DNA of 26,725 nucleotides from Lentisphaerota bacterium. GTDB lineage: Bacteria > Verrucomicrobiota > Kiritimatiellia > RFP12 > UBA3636. The stretch lies in the NCBI GenBank assembly GCA_022837245.1, contig JALHHX010000012.1, positions 1 to 26,725 on the forward strand, in the 5' to 3' direction. The notes under the pieces are model-generated. The model worked only from the letters and a program-made list of their open reading frames with translations, was not told the origin of the DNA and searched no databases. Below, piece after piece: positions 15,476 to 23,843 of the stretch (the stretch's first letter is position 1; every line of letters starts with the position of its first letter). The position numbers were made by a program, and so were the translations under genes.

Positions 15476-16369
15476 ACTTCAAAGTTTTTCAACACAGCGG
15501 CGACCATAGTGTTCGCGGCCACGGGAGCCTTGCTCTTGCACATGGTTGCACTATACACGAATTTGCCTAAGGCAGGTGCTGCCGCGCCGCGCTCCGCATC
15601 GCAGCAAGCACCCACGGCCTCCACCGCGAGTCCGACGCCGCTAGCAGGGCTGGGTTCTGTAATGCGCAGCGCCGAACGCGGATCCCAGGCTGGCGAGCTC
15701 GCTCGACGTTTCAGACTGGCAGGGACAATTTTGTCGGTCTCCGACATTGCTGCCGGTGAACCGATGGCAATCATTGATGATCGCGACACTGTCACACAGC
15801 GCATTGTCGTGCGTAACGGCGAAGTCGTGCCCGGGGTGGTGCTAACACAGGTCAAGGCAGAGTCCGTTGTGCTAAGCGGTCCCTCCGGCGAGGAGGAGAT
15901 TTTTCTTGAGAAAGCCACAGGCGAAGGCGCAACCGCATCGGCAGGCACCCACACAGTGGAACCTCTCGACGCGGGGGCGGCACCGGAAGCCTTCGCCGGT
16001 AAACAGGTGTTCCCGAACAGATGGGAGTTCGACCGCGCCGCCCTGCTCGACTATTATGCCGAGTTGCGCAACGAACCCGAGAGGCTGCTTTCAGTGTTCG
16101 ACTCGATGGATCCAGTGTACGTGACCGACCTCGACGGCGAGCGGCGAATAACGGGATATGTGGTGGACGTGGTCGGGGAGGCAGATTTGTTTTCAGCGGC
16201 TGGCCTCGCGAACGGCGATGTCGTTCGATCTGTCAACTCCGTGCTTATGACCAACCGCCGCCGAGCCGAATCGTTCATCAAGAGTTTTGTTGAAGGCGAA
16301 CTCACGACTTTCGTGCTTGAAGTGGAGCGCAACGGAGAAATAACCAAACAAGTCTACATGGTCAAGTAG
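15455..16369 (+). CDS. gspC: Type II secretion GspC-like protein (HR and PDZ domains)
   Basis: Inner-membrane protein resembling GspC, which links the inner-membrane platform of type II secretion to the secretin. Of 304 residues, about 14-36 are a single membrane helix after a short cytoplasmic start. A Pro/Ala/Ser-rich linker covers about 38-65. The homology region (about 86-153) has LAGTIL, PMAIIDD and SVVLSGPSGEEEIFLE. A PDZ-like domain closes the protein (about 205-303: GLANGDVVRSVN, RRRAESFIKSF, VLEVERNGE). No gspD or other secretion gene is next to it. The ATG at 15455 lies inside rnpB and has no ribosome-binding site; later in-frame starts (GTG 15509, ATG 15542) would cut into the membrane helix. 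The symbol is provisional. Confidence 0.72.
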   Translation: MNSSVRHTSKFFNTAATIVFAATGALLLHMVALYTNLPKAGAAAPRSASQQAPTASTASPTPLAGLGSVMRSAERGSQAGELARRFRLAGTILSVSDIAAGEPMAIIDDRDTVTQRIVVRNGEVVPGVVLTQVKAESVVLSGPSGEEEIFLEKATGEGATASAGTHTVEPLDAGAAPEAFAGKQVFPNRWEFDRAALLDYYAELRNEPERLLSVFDSMDPVYVTDLDGERRITGYVVDVVGEADLFSAAGLANGDVVRSVNSVLMTNRRRAESFIKSFVEGELTTFVLEVERNGEITKQVYMVK

Positions 16370-16372
16370 GAC

Positions 16373-16401
16373 TTTTCATTGCCTTTTTTTTTTGATATAT
16401 T
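16373..16401 (+). promoter_or_regulatory. Promoter abutting the start of the unknown 230-aa gene
   Basis: TTTTCA (16373-16378) and TATATT (16396-16401) are 17 bases apart. Only 8 bases separate the -10 from the ATG at 16410, so the transcript would begin at or within about 3 bases of the start codon. A run of ten T (16384-16393) lies in the spacer. Confidence 0.45.
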
Positions 16402-16409
16402 GCATCTGC

Positions 16410-17102
16410 ATGAGTTCCGATAGAGAGTTAGATTTCCACTACGCGGTGGCGAACACCGAATTGATCGAGTTGCCCACGAGTCATCTCGAGACATTCGGCA
16501 ATACCCTTGTGAATTATATTCTCGTCTGCGAACTTATGGACGAGGTCGGGAAAACGCGCATCCGCACGGGGCGCATGCAGCTGCTGCGCCCGCAGATTAT
16601 AACGCCGTCAGACTACTCCAAAATGCTCCTCGAGGGCTTCGGCGAAGAGGCGCAGAAATACGTGGAATGGCTCGAAGAGCACGAGAAGGACGTTCATATA
16701 CTCCGCTACGGATACACCTTGAAGCAGGAGGCGTTCTCGGAGGAAATAGTCACCTCGCCAGTTGAGGAGGTTGTCGAACGAGTAAAGAAAGACGCCGCCG
16801 GGCACAAAGACCCGTTCCGGGCGATTCTCAAGGGCGTCGATTCCCCTTGGGACGTCTGCCTGATCAAACTCTTTTGGACAATGGTGCGCCGCTCCGCCCA
16901 CAAGAACATAATGGAGCTGGCAGAGCAGCAAATGTTCGCGCGCAAGGAATCACTACCGCCCGATATCCACAAGGAGGTCGAGAAGGCTTTTACGGCGGCG
17001 GAGAAGGATCCTGCGCTCATCAAGCCTCTCGGGGCGTTGCTCCAGAAACACAACGTCTTCAAAATGTATGAAGACCGCTTCTTCAGCTTGCTGGGACACT
17101 AG
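16410..17102 (+). CDS. Conserved-looking protein of unknown function, 230 aa
   Basis: I do not recognise this family. The product is soluble with no signal peptide or membrane segment. It is rich in acidic and helical segments. Near the N-terminus a compact segment contains LPTSHLETFG, then VGKTRIRTGRMQ and LRPQIITPSDY; this part looks like the conserved core. The second half (about 90-230) is mostly helical, with WDVCLIKLFWTMVRRSAHKN in the middle and a charged C-terminus. Start: ATG 16410 with a promoter 8 bases upstream and no ribosome-binding site; a TTG at 16392 extends the frame by six codons but overlaps the -10. It sits 40 bases after gspC and 5 bases before leuC, so it is probably co-transcribed with leuCD. 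Confidence 0.75.
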   Translation: MSSDRELDFHYAVANTELIELPTSHLETFGNTLVNYILVCELMDEVGKTRIRTGRMQLLRPQIITPSDYSKMLLEGFGEEAQKYVEWLEEHEKDVHILRYGYTLKQEAFSEEIVTSPVEEVVERVKKDAAGHKDPFRAILKGVDSPWDVCLIKLFWTMVRRSAHKNIMELAEQQMFARKESLPPDIHKEVEKAFTAAEKDPALIKPLGALLQKHNVFKMYEDRFFSLLGH

Positions 17103-17107
17103 ACAAT

Positions 17108-18403
17108 ATGAAAATGACAATAACTGAAAAAATCCTCGCTCGCGCTTCGGGCTCAGAATCGGTCAAACCGGGCGACAACGTATGGGTCGATGTCGACGTG
17201 CTGCTCACGCACGATGTGTGCGGCCCTGGAACAATCGGCATCTTCCACCGCGAGTTCGGCAAAGACGCCAAGGTCTTCGACCGCGAAGGCGTGGTGATCA
17301 TACCAGACCACTACATCTTCACGAAAGACGAAAAAGCGCACCGCAACGTAGATACCCTGCGCGAGTTCGTAAAGGAGCAAGACCTCCCCTACTTCTACGA
17401 TCCCGGCACGCCCACATACTGCGGAGTCTGCCACCTTGGCATGCCACAGCATGGACATGTCCGTCCCGGCGGGGTCATCGTCGGCACCGATTCTCACACA
17501 TGCAGCCACGGCGCCCTCGGCGCGTTTGCCACGGGAATCGGCAACACCGACGCCGGATTCGTGATGGGCACCGGCAAGATACTTCTCAAGGTGCCCGAAA
17601 CACTGCGCTTCGTGCTCAACGGCAAAAAGCCGGATTTCATCTCCGCCAAAGACATGATCCTTCGCATCATAGGCGATATCGGCGTCGACGGCGCCACCTA
17701 TTGCGCAATGGAATTCACAGGCGAGGCTGTCAGTGCCCTCTCGATCGACGAGCGAATCACGATCTGCAACATGGTTGTCGAGGCCGGGGGCAAAAACGGA
17801 ATTATCCCGCCCGATGAGAAGACAATCGAGTTCGTCAAGTCTCGCTCTTCAAGGCCGTTCACGCCCGTATATGGCGATGAAGACGCCCCAGTCCTCAAGA
17901 CCTACACTTACGATGTATCCACTTTCGTACCGTGTGTGGCCAAACCCAGCACGCCCGACAACTACGCTCCGGCGCGCGAGGTCGCAAACGTCAAGCTCGA
18001 CCGCGCGTACATAGGTTCGTGCACCGGTGGTAAAATTTCCGATTTCATCATGGCAGCGCAAATCCTCAAAGGGCGCAAGGTGGCCATTGAAACGTGCATC
18101 GTACCCGCCACGGTCGAAATCGCGGGGCAGCTCCTTTCGACACAGATTGACGGTCAGTCTCTTGTCGAAATATTCGCCAACGCGGGCTGCGAACCGATTG
18201 CACCGCCTTCATGCGCCGCATGCCTGGGCGGCCCGATCGACACGTTCGGACGCACACACGGCAAAGAAGTTGTCATCTCCACCACCAACCGGAACTTCAT
18301 CGGCCGCATGGGTTCGAAAGATGCTCAGATATACCTTGCATCGCCATTGACAGCGGCGGCTTCCGCAGTCACCGGCCACATCACCGATCCCCGCGACCTT
18401 TAA
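17108..18403 (+). CDS. leuC: 3-isopropylmalate dehydratase large subunit
   Basis: Aconitase-family [4Fe-4S] dehydratase subunit that isomerises 2- to 3-isopropylmalate in leucine synthesis. The 431 residues include TDSHTCSHGALGAFATGIG (127-145) and the three cluster cysteines Cys305 (IGSCTGG), Cys369 and Cys372 (PPSCAACLGGP), with NRNFIGRMG near the end. Its length of about 430 and motif style fit the shorter LeuC type shared with archaeal homoaconitase-like enzymes, so homoaconitate or a related substrate cannot be excluded. The leuD partner follows 9 bases later. leuA and leuB are not in the window. No clear ribosome-binding site precedes ATG 17108; ATG 17114 is an alternative start. Confidence 0.93.
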   Translation: MKMTITEKILARASGSESVKPGDNVWVDVDVLLTHDVCGPGTIGIFHREFGKDAKVFDREGVVIIPDHYIFTKDEKAHRNVDTLREFVKEQDLPYFYDPGTPTYCGVCHLGMPQHGHVRPGGVIVGTDSHTCSHGALGAFATGIGNTDAGFVMGTGKILLKVPETLRFVLNGKKPDFISAKDMILRIIGDIGVDGATYCAMEFTGEAVSALSIDERITICNMVVEAGGKNGIIPPDEKTIEFVKSRSSRPFTPVYGDEDAPVLKTYTYDVSTFVPCVAKPSTPDNYAPAREVANVKLDRAYIGSCTGGKISDFIMAAQILKGRKVAIETCIVPATVEIAGQLLSTQIDGQSLVEIFANAGCEPIAPPSCAACLGGPIDTFGRTHGKEVVISTTNRNFIGRMGSKDAQIYLASPLTAAASAVTGHITDPRDL

Positions 18404-18412
18404 GGAGCACTC

Positions 18413-18967
18413 ATGAACCAGAAAAACAAATCATTTCGAGCAAAGGTCTACGTGCTTGGCGACAATATCGACACGGACCAGATCATACCCGCAAACTACC
18501 TGAACCTCGTTCCCACTATCCCAGAGGAGTACGCCAAGCTCGGCTCGTATGCCATGGCAGGCCTTCCCGAAACTTTGCCGCCGTTCACCGACAAAGCCAC
18601 CGGTCAAACCCAGTACGGAATCATGATCGCGGGCAAGAACTTCGGGTGCGGCTCCTCCCGCGAGCACGCACCCGTTGCAATCGGCGCGTCCGGATGCAGA
18701 GCCGTCGTAGCAGAGTCCTACGCTCGCATTTTCTTCCGCAACTGCGTCGCCACAGGCGAGGTCTATCCATACGAATCGGAAGCACAGCTTTCTAAAGAGT
18801 TTAAGACTGGTGACGAAGCCGAAATTAATACCGAAGCAAACACAATCACACGCGTATCAGACGGCAAGGTCTTCAAGCTGAAGAACATTGGCGCAGTCGG
18901 ACCTGTCGTCGAAGCTGGCGGCATGTTCAAATACGCCCGCAAAATCGGGATCATCAAGGATAAGTAA
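18413..18967 (+). CDS. leuD: 3-isopropylmalate dehydratase small subunit
   Basis: Swivelling-domain partner of LeuC, 184 residues. It carries GDNIDTDQIIPANYL (about 16-30), GKNFGCGSSREHAP (about 74-87) and the AESYARIFFRNC segment, all typical of the LeuD/aconitase C-terminal domain. Start: ATG 18413 with AAGGAG 5 bases upstream, among the best ribosome-binding sites in the window. Together with leuC it forms a complete isomerase. Length is normal for the shorter LeuD type. Confidence 0.94.
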   Translation: MNQKNKSFRAKVYVLGDNIDTDQIIPANYLNLVPTIPEEYAKLGSYAMAGLPETLPPFTDKATGQTQYGIMIAGKNFGCGSSREHAPVAIGASGCRAVVAESYARIFFRNCVATGEVYPYESEAQLSKEFKTGDEAEINTEANTITRVSDGKVFKLKNIGAVGPVVEAGGMFKYARKIGIIKDK

Positions 18968-19000
18968 CCACGGCGTTCAAGTCGTCTGAGGCTAGGAAGT

Positions 19001-19831
19001 ATGTCACAAGTCATTGCTGTGTCAAACCAGAAGGGGGGCGTAGGCAAAACCACCACGGTGATCAACCTTGCCACCGTTCTAGCCACGCGCAAAAAGACGG
19101 TGCTCGTGCTCGACCTCGATCCTCAGGCGAATGCCACTTCCGGGCTCGGCGTCGAACCCAAACCCGGCGTCAGCCTTTACAAGGCGCTTATAGACCTTGA
19201 AAACCTGAACGACGTTATCGTCGGCACGACGATTGAGAACGTCAATATTATCCCGTCGGAGGTCGATCTCGCAGGTGCCGAAATAGAAATCGCCCGAATG
19301 GACGACCACCTGCATGGTCTTCAGAAGGTGCTCGACCCGATAATTGCACAGAAAATCTTCGACTACATTATCATAGATTGCCCACCCTCGCTCGGAATCC
19401 TTATGTCGAACGCGCTCGCGGCATCCGATTGCGTGCTCGTCCCGATGCAATGTGAATACTATGCCATGGAGGGGCTTAGCGTGATCTCGGGCCTCGTTGA
19501 TCGCATACGCTTGAGCGGCGCGAATTCGCGCCTGCGCCTCGACGGCATCCTAATGACGATGTACAGCCGCACACGACTCGCCGACGAGGTTATCGAACAA
19601 GTCAGAGCGCATTATGGCGACGCGGTTTACAAGACCGTCATACCGCGCAGCATCCGCGCCGCCGAGGCTCCCAGCTTCGGTCTCCCCGTCGTGGCATACG
19701 CTCCGACTTCCACCGTTGCCGAAGGATATTTTGCGTTTGGCGATGAATTCCTCAAACGAGACAAAGCTCGCGAAGTTTCCGCGAACAAAGTGGATCTCCC
19801 ACCCTTCCCCCGCTCCTCCGGCTTGGCGTAG
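19001..19831 (+). CDS. parA: ParA/Soj-family partitioning ATPase
   Basis: Deviant-Walker ATPase that moves or positions chromosomes or other cargo on the nucleoid, 276 residues. KGGVGKTTTVINLA (11-24) is the deviant Walker A, DLDPQANATSGLG the A' motif, and DYIIIDCPPSLG the Walker B. The chain otherwise matches the chromosomal Soj length with a variable C-terminal tail. A Shine-Dalgarno-like AGGAAGT directly precedes ATG 19001. No parB follows; the gene is cut off by the convergent holB 5 bases beyond its stop. It lies 33 bases after leuD and may be read through from it. Whether this is the main ParA or an orphan paralogue cannot be decided here. Confidence 0.88.
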   Translation: MSQVIAVSNQKGGVGKTTTVINLATVLATRKKTVLVLDLDPQANATSGLGVEPKPGVSLYKALIDLENLNDVIVGTTIENVNIIPSEVDLAGAEIEIARMDDHLHGLQKVLDPIIAQKIFDYIIIDCPPSLGILMSNALAASDCVLVPMQCEYYAMEGLSVISGLVDRIRLSGANSRLRLDGILMTMYSRTRLADEVIEQVRAHYGDAVYKTVIPRSIRAAEAPSFGLPVVAYAPTSTVAEGYFAFGDEFLKRDKAREVSANKVDLPPFPRSSGLA

Positions 19832-19836
19832 CAGCT

Positions 19837-20820
19837 TTATCTAAGCCAGGTAAACCAATACGGGAAGACAAGGTCTTCGCGCATGTTGCGGACTTCCACC
19901 TGTCTTTCCATATTGTCCACAAAGGTGATATTCTGGACGGCGCGTTGCGGATTGGTTCTTTCGGCCGCGGCAGTGGTGGCGTCTTTGTATTCTGGAAAGA
20001 AAAGCGGGATCCCGTCAGTTTCACCACCAGTGCTGGACAGCACCATGACGTCACGATACCAGTCCCGGATAGACTCGAAAACAGCCGCCCGGATTTCCTT
20101 CGCACCAGCAGATATCCAGGCGTTGTATGTATCGTCGTCCACTTCCATGTCCATTTCCAGAATTTGTTTCAATCTTTCCTTGGCGCTCTTTTCGCTTTCT
20201 TTCTTTATGTCATCGAAAAGTGAAACCATCCTGCCAGACGTTGACATCACCCGCAAGGCCGACGTATTGGAATGGTCGGCCATTATTTTACCGACCTCAC
20301 TCCGCCACGGTTCCGCGGGAGGAGTGCGGCCGACATTCAAATCAAGCCTTTGGCAACGTGATATAACCGTGGGAAGCAATGAATCCGGGCTACTGGTTAC
20401 AAGCAGAAAGAGGGTCTCTTCCGGAGGCTCTTCGAGCATCTTGAGGAATGCGTTTCCAGAATTATCGTTTAGCCTGTCCGCAAAAAGCATTATCCCGATT
20501 TTCCAACCACCAGCGTAGGAGCTCTTGGCTGCCCATGGCAACAGCGTTTCTCGCACATCTTCCATAGTGATGACACGAGATTTGCTCTCTGGTTCTAACC
20601 AAAACGTGTCGGAATGCTTGTGCTCCTGCACGTTGAGGCAGTCATCACACCTCAGACACGGGTGTTTCACATCGGCGGCTTCACATAGAAGCAACGCCGC
20701 GGTTTTCTCGGCAAGATCCAACCCTTCCCCTCTCGGCGAACCAACGACAAGGTATGCATGGGGCATTCTCTTGCTTGTGTAGGCGGCTTCCACTATTTCA
20801 AATGCTTCTTCTACTTTCAT
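19837..20820 (-). CDS. holB: DNA polymerase III delta-prime subunit (clamp loader)
   Basis: Clamp-loader subunit of the replicative polymerase, 327 residues. The AAA+ core begins at MPHAYLVVGSPRGEG; the P-loop is degenerate and lacks the usual Lys, as in delta-prime subunits that do not hydrolyse ATP. Zinc-binding cysteines Cys46, Cys55, Cys58 and Cys61 (CLRCDDC) are present. ADRLNDNSGNAFLKMLEEPP (about 114-133) and the SRC arginine-finger motif (154-156) are characteristic of the gamma/delta-prime family. The C-terminal part is diverged. Its ATG overlaps the PHP gene stop as ATGA, so it is the last gene of the operon. DnaX-like gamma/tau is unlikely, given the short length and missing P-loop Lys. 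Confidence 0.88.
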   Translation of the reverse strand: MKVEEAFEIVEAAYTSKRMPHAYLVVGSPRGEGLDLAEKTAALLLCEAADVKHPCLRCDDCLNVQEHKHSDTFWLEPESKSRVITMEDVRETLLPWAAKSSYAGGWKIGIMLFADRLNDNSGNAFLKMLEEPPEETLFLLVTSSPDSLLPTVISRCQRLDLNVGRTPPAEPWRSEVGKIMADHSNTSALRVMSTSGRMVSLFDDIKKESEKSAKERLKQILEMDMEVDDDTYNAWISAGAKEIRAAVFESIRDWYRDVMVLSSTGGETDGIPLFFPEYKDATTAAAERTNPQRAVQNITFVDNMERQVEVRNMREDLVFPYWFTWLR

Positions 20821-21689
20821 ACAGCCTCCATTTTCCCTGGCACCGCCGAGCGGCGGGGATGGAAGAGCTTCAGATCATCATAATTGATTTCTGACAGCTC
20901 AACCACGTCCTCGAAATACCGCCAGTTGCCAAATTCCTCCGGATAGTGCAGATCCATTGAAAATGCGACCTCCATGCCGCGTTCGCACGCGCCCCGCAAC
21001 ATCAGCACGTCGTCCTGGATTTGCGGATAGTGCGCGTTGATTTCGATTGCGACGCCGGCCGCCTTGATCATATCTAGCGTCTCGTCTATTATCTCCTCCG
21101 GCAACGGCTGCTCCTGGGTCGAATGCGCCCGTAGATGCCGCACCGGATGGCCGATAATATCGCACGGCAATGCGAGCGCGCGCCCAAGCTGGAAGAAGTG
21201 CCTCTCCACCCATTTCTCCGGTTCTCCCGGATTGTGGTGTATCGAGCCTATTATTAAATCCAGACCTTCCATCTCTTCCATGGTCGCCGACATGCGTCCG
21301 CTCAAGCTGGATTCGATTTCCATGCCCGTGAAAAACTTGACGCCATCGCGGAATGATTCGCAGAATTCACGATATGCCTTGAAGCGCCTCTGCGTATCTC
21401 CGGTGGCCCTAAAGGTATCAAGTATGGATTCGTCCTCATACCAAACATGCGGCCACGATTTGCCGGGCTCGGGAATGGCGATTGAAAAAGCGTGGTCCGA
21501 AATCGCGAAGCACTCCCATGCATCAGGCTCCTGCCTGAAGGCCTCTTCGTAGCGGGCGATGGAAAGCCCCGGCGTGGGGCAGAACGAGAAACGCGGATGG
21601 CTCCCCGTATGGTTGTGCCAGCTCGGCCACGGGTGCGACGGTCTGCGCTCCGGGTTATAGCTGCGGTAAATGCAATCCTCAAGCGACAT
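20817..21689 (-). CDS. PHP-domain metal-dependent phosphoesterase-like protein
   Basis: Predicted tri-metal phosphoesterase of 290 residues, of the histidinol phosphatase-like PHP type. The metal ligands appear in order: HNH (His25, His27), SDH (Asp65, His66), GMEIE (Glu124), SIHH (His151/152), GHP (His181), NAH and SMDLH (Asp246, His248). The set is complete, so it is likely active. Substrate is unknown; histidinol phosphate or another small phosphate, or a nucleotide, are possible. It lies between an M20 peptidase (3-base gap) and holB (4-base overlap). PHP domains also occur in bacterial polymerase III alpha subunits, but this is a stand-alone protein and holB adjacency is probably operon packing rather than a polymerase role. 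Confidence 0.82.
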   Translation of the reverse strand: MSLEDCIYRSYNPERRPSHPWPSWHNHTGSHPRFSFCPTPGLSIARYEEAFRQEPDAWECFAISDHAFSIAIPEPGKSWPHVWYEDESILDTFRATGDTQRRFKAYREFCESFRDGVKFFTGMEIESSLSGRMSATMEEMEGLDLIIGSIHHNPGEPEKWVERHFFQLGRALALPCDIIGHPVRHLRAHSTQEQPLPEEIIDETLDMIKAAGVAIEINAHYPQIQDDVLMLRGACERGMEVAFSMDLHYPEEFGNWRYFEDVVELSEINYDDLKLFHPRRSAVPGKMEAV

Positions 21690-21692
21690 GCT

Positions 21693-23069
21693 CTACAACC
21701 CTTCCCCGATTTTCTCAAGGAACTTAGCCGTGTATTCCACGCACAACTCAAATTGGGCGAATGAAAAAGATTCGTTCGGAGCGTGTATGCGGTCTTCCTC
21801 GAGCCCGAAACCAGCCATGACGGCATCGCCGCCGCAAACATTAGCGAGCAAGCCGACAACGTGTATCGAACCGCCCTCGTACTTGATTGCGCAACCGTTC
21901 GAATGCATTGAGGATAGAATCTTACGCGCCTTCATCACCATAGGGGAATCGACCGCCACACGGAACGCGGGGGCGCCTGGTTTGCAGTCCGAAAAGCTAA
22001 GCTTCATGCCAGGTTTGACCCGGTCCTCGAAATGACGCCTCACCGCATCGAGGCACTTTTCTGGCGTCTGGCCAAGAACGGTGCGCATCGACAATTTCAC
22101 CTCTGCGGAGGCCGGAATTATCGTCTTGGCTCCGAGCCCGCCGTATCCGCCGTGAAATCCATTTACCTCGATTGTGGGCATCAAACTTCCTCGCACCTGC
22201 GGGGCGACACCTCGTTTCCCACCTATCGGCGGCACACCGATCCGCTCCTGATATGCCGTCTCGTCAAACGGCTCCGACAAAGCAAGCGAAAGCTCTTCCT
22301 CCTTCAGCGGTGCCACATCGTCCATGAAACCCTCGACCGCAATAGATCCGTCATCGGCGTGCATCTCCGCGACGATACGAGCGAGCTCCATCACCGGGTT
22401 CGGCGCAAGCCCTCCATGCATGCCGGAGTGCAAATCGTAGCTAGCTCCGTCAAGCCGCACCGAAAGGCTGGACACCCCACGCAGACCCGCCATGATCGCC
22501 GGCCTGTGATCCTCCATCATCGAAGTGTCGCCCACCATCAACACGTCCGCCGTGAAAAGGTCCGGACGCGACCCGATAAGTTTGATCAGTTCATCCGAAC
22601 CCGATTCCTCCTGCCCGTCTAAAACTATTTTGAGGTTTGGCAAAGGCGAGCCCTCCTCGATGCACGCGCGGATAGCCTGGAGCGATGCCCAAACCTGTCC
22701 CTTGTTATCCTGCGCCCCGCGCGCGTAGACGCGGCCACTGCGCACCGACGGCTCCCAGGGGTTCGAATCCCATCCATCTTCGACAGTTGCCGGCTGGACG
22801 TCGTAGTGGCCGTAGAACATGGCCGTAAGGTCGCCCTCGCCTTTGCGCACCGCGAATACTATTTTGGGGGCGTTGTCGGGGCCTAGCAGATCGACAACGA
22901 ATCCAAGCGCATTGAGCCAGCGTTTCAACCATGCCGAGCATTCACGGCAATCGTCTAGGCAAGCGGGATCCGTGCCAACAGATTTGAAGCGCAGAAATTC
23001 AAACCACTGCGTATTTACCGTTTCCCGATTTGCCTTCAGCCACTTTTGCGGATATATTTTGTTTTCCAT
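21693..23069 (-). CDS. M20-family zinc metallopeptidase (dipeptidase-like)
   Basis: Cytoplasmic di-zinc aminoacyl or dipeptide hydrolase, 458 residues, no signal peptide. Residues with family roles: GHYDVQP (His88, Asp90), GAQDNKG (Asp121), the general base and ligand Glu154-Glu155 in GQEESGS, Asp181 (GDTSM) and a late His before APNESF. A lid/dimerisation domain spans about 195-330 (HSGMHGG and GGYGGLGAKTIIPA). It fits the carnosinase/PepV-like M20 branch acting on dipeptides. Second gene after coaX with a 12-base gap and 3 bases ahead of the PHP gene. Confidence 0.88.
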   Translation of the reverse strand: MENKIYPQKWLKANRETVNTQWFEFLRFKSVGTDPACLDDCRECSAWLKRWLNALGFVVDLLGPDNAPKIVFAVRKGEGDLTAMFYGHYDVQPATVEDGWDSNPWEPSVRSGRVYARGAQDNKGQVWASLQAIRACIEEGSPLPNLKIVLDGQEESGSDELIKLIGSRPDLFTADVLMVGDTSMMEDHRPAIMAGLRGVSSLSVRLDGASYDLHSGMHGGLAPNPVMELARIVAEMHADDGSIAVEGFMDDVAPLKEEELSLALSEPFDETAYQERIGVPPIGGKRGVAPQVRGSLMPTIEVNGFHGGYGGLGAKTIIPASAEVKLSMRTVLGQTPEKCLDAVRRHFEDRVKPGMKLSFSDCKPGAPAFRVAVDSPMVMKARKILSSMHSNGCAIKYEGGSIHVVGLLANVCGGDAVMAGFGLEEDRIHAPNESFSFAQFELCVEYTAKFLEKIGEGL

Positions 23070-23081
23070 TTTCTAACATTT

Positions 23082-23840
23082 TTAGTTGACCTGAGCTTTG
23101 GCGTAATCGTGTATCTCTCCCAGGCCGTATAAAGTCAAATCCATCTCGATGATGCAATCCACGCCTATGCCTTCGAGCGCCCATGCGGCATAGCCCCCCG
23201 TGGCGCAAAGCACCGTTCCCGGTCCCGTTGTCTCGCTGATGTAGTTGTAGATCTCCCGCACCATCCCGCGGTGCCCGATCTTAGCCCCAATCTTCATGGC
23301 GTTCTCTGTGGAATCGCCTCTACGGGGCATCTCGCCGCCAAGCTCAACGATCGGCAACTGCGCGGTCTTCTCGTGCAGATACCCGGTCATTAGCGGCAGC
23401 CCCGGGGCAATTACGCCGCCGATGTATCTGCCGTCCTTGTTTACTACGTCAAACGTAAGCGCCGTGCCAAAATCTGCCACTATCACCGGGAACCCATGGC
23501 GAACCGCCGCTCCGGCCGCATCAGCAAGCCTGTCAGCGCCGATCTGCTCCGGTTTGGGGTAGTCGATACCAATCGGCATTGGGGTCTTATGGGTCAGGAA
23601 CTCGGCATCAAGCCCGAATAGCCGCTTCAAAAGCCAATGCCAGTTTGTGTTTTCCGTCGGCACGACAGATGCGATGAAAGCCGAATCGGCAGTATCCGCC
23701 CCCGCTTTCACAAGCGCCTGCTCCACTGTGGCGGGATTGCGGATGCCGCCGTTAAGCGCGGAGATGGCAGAAACTTTTTCACCTTCCCACCTGCCTATAG
23801 TGGTTGATGTATTCCCGATGTCAATTACAATTGCCGCCAT
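23082..23840 (-). CDS. coaX: Type III pantothenate kinase
   Basis: ASKHA-fold kinase phosphorylating pantothenate, the first step of coenzyme A synthesis. The 252 residues begin with the phosphate-1 motif IDIGNTSTTIG (Asp7, Asn10), have GADRLADAAGA with the catalytic base Asp103, the phosphate-2 motif DFGTALTFDVV (Asp123) and GGVIAPGLPL. A GDSTENAM segment matches the usual G-x-ST/NT substrate motif. Type III enzymes are typically insensitive to CoA feedback. It follows the membrane-anchored protein by 3 bases and is second in the five-gene operon. Confidence 0.94.
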   Translation of the reverse strand: MAAIVIDIGNTSTTIGRWEGEKVSAISALNGGIRNPATVEQALVKAGADTADSAFIASVVPTENTNWHWLLKRLFGLDAEFLTHKTPMPIGIDYPKPEQIGADRLADAAGAAVRHGFPVIVADFGTALTFDVVNKDGRYIGGVIAPGLPLMTGYLHEKTAQLPIVELGGEMPRRGDSTENAMKIGAKIGHRGMVREIYNYISETTGPGTVLCATGGYAAWALEGIGVDCIIEMDLTLYGLGEIHDYAKAQVN

Positions 23841-23843
23841 CCT

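Noticed and set aside
17182..17817. Long frames antisense or shifted within leuC, topA and the M20 gene
   Set aside because: They are the usual by-product of GC-rich third positions and carry no motifs.
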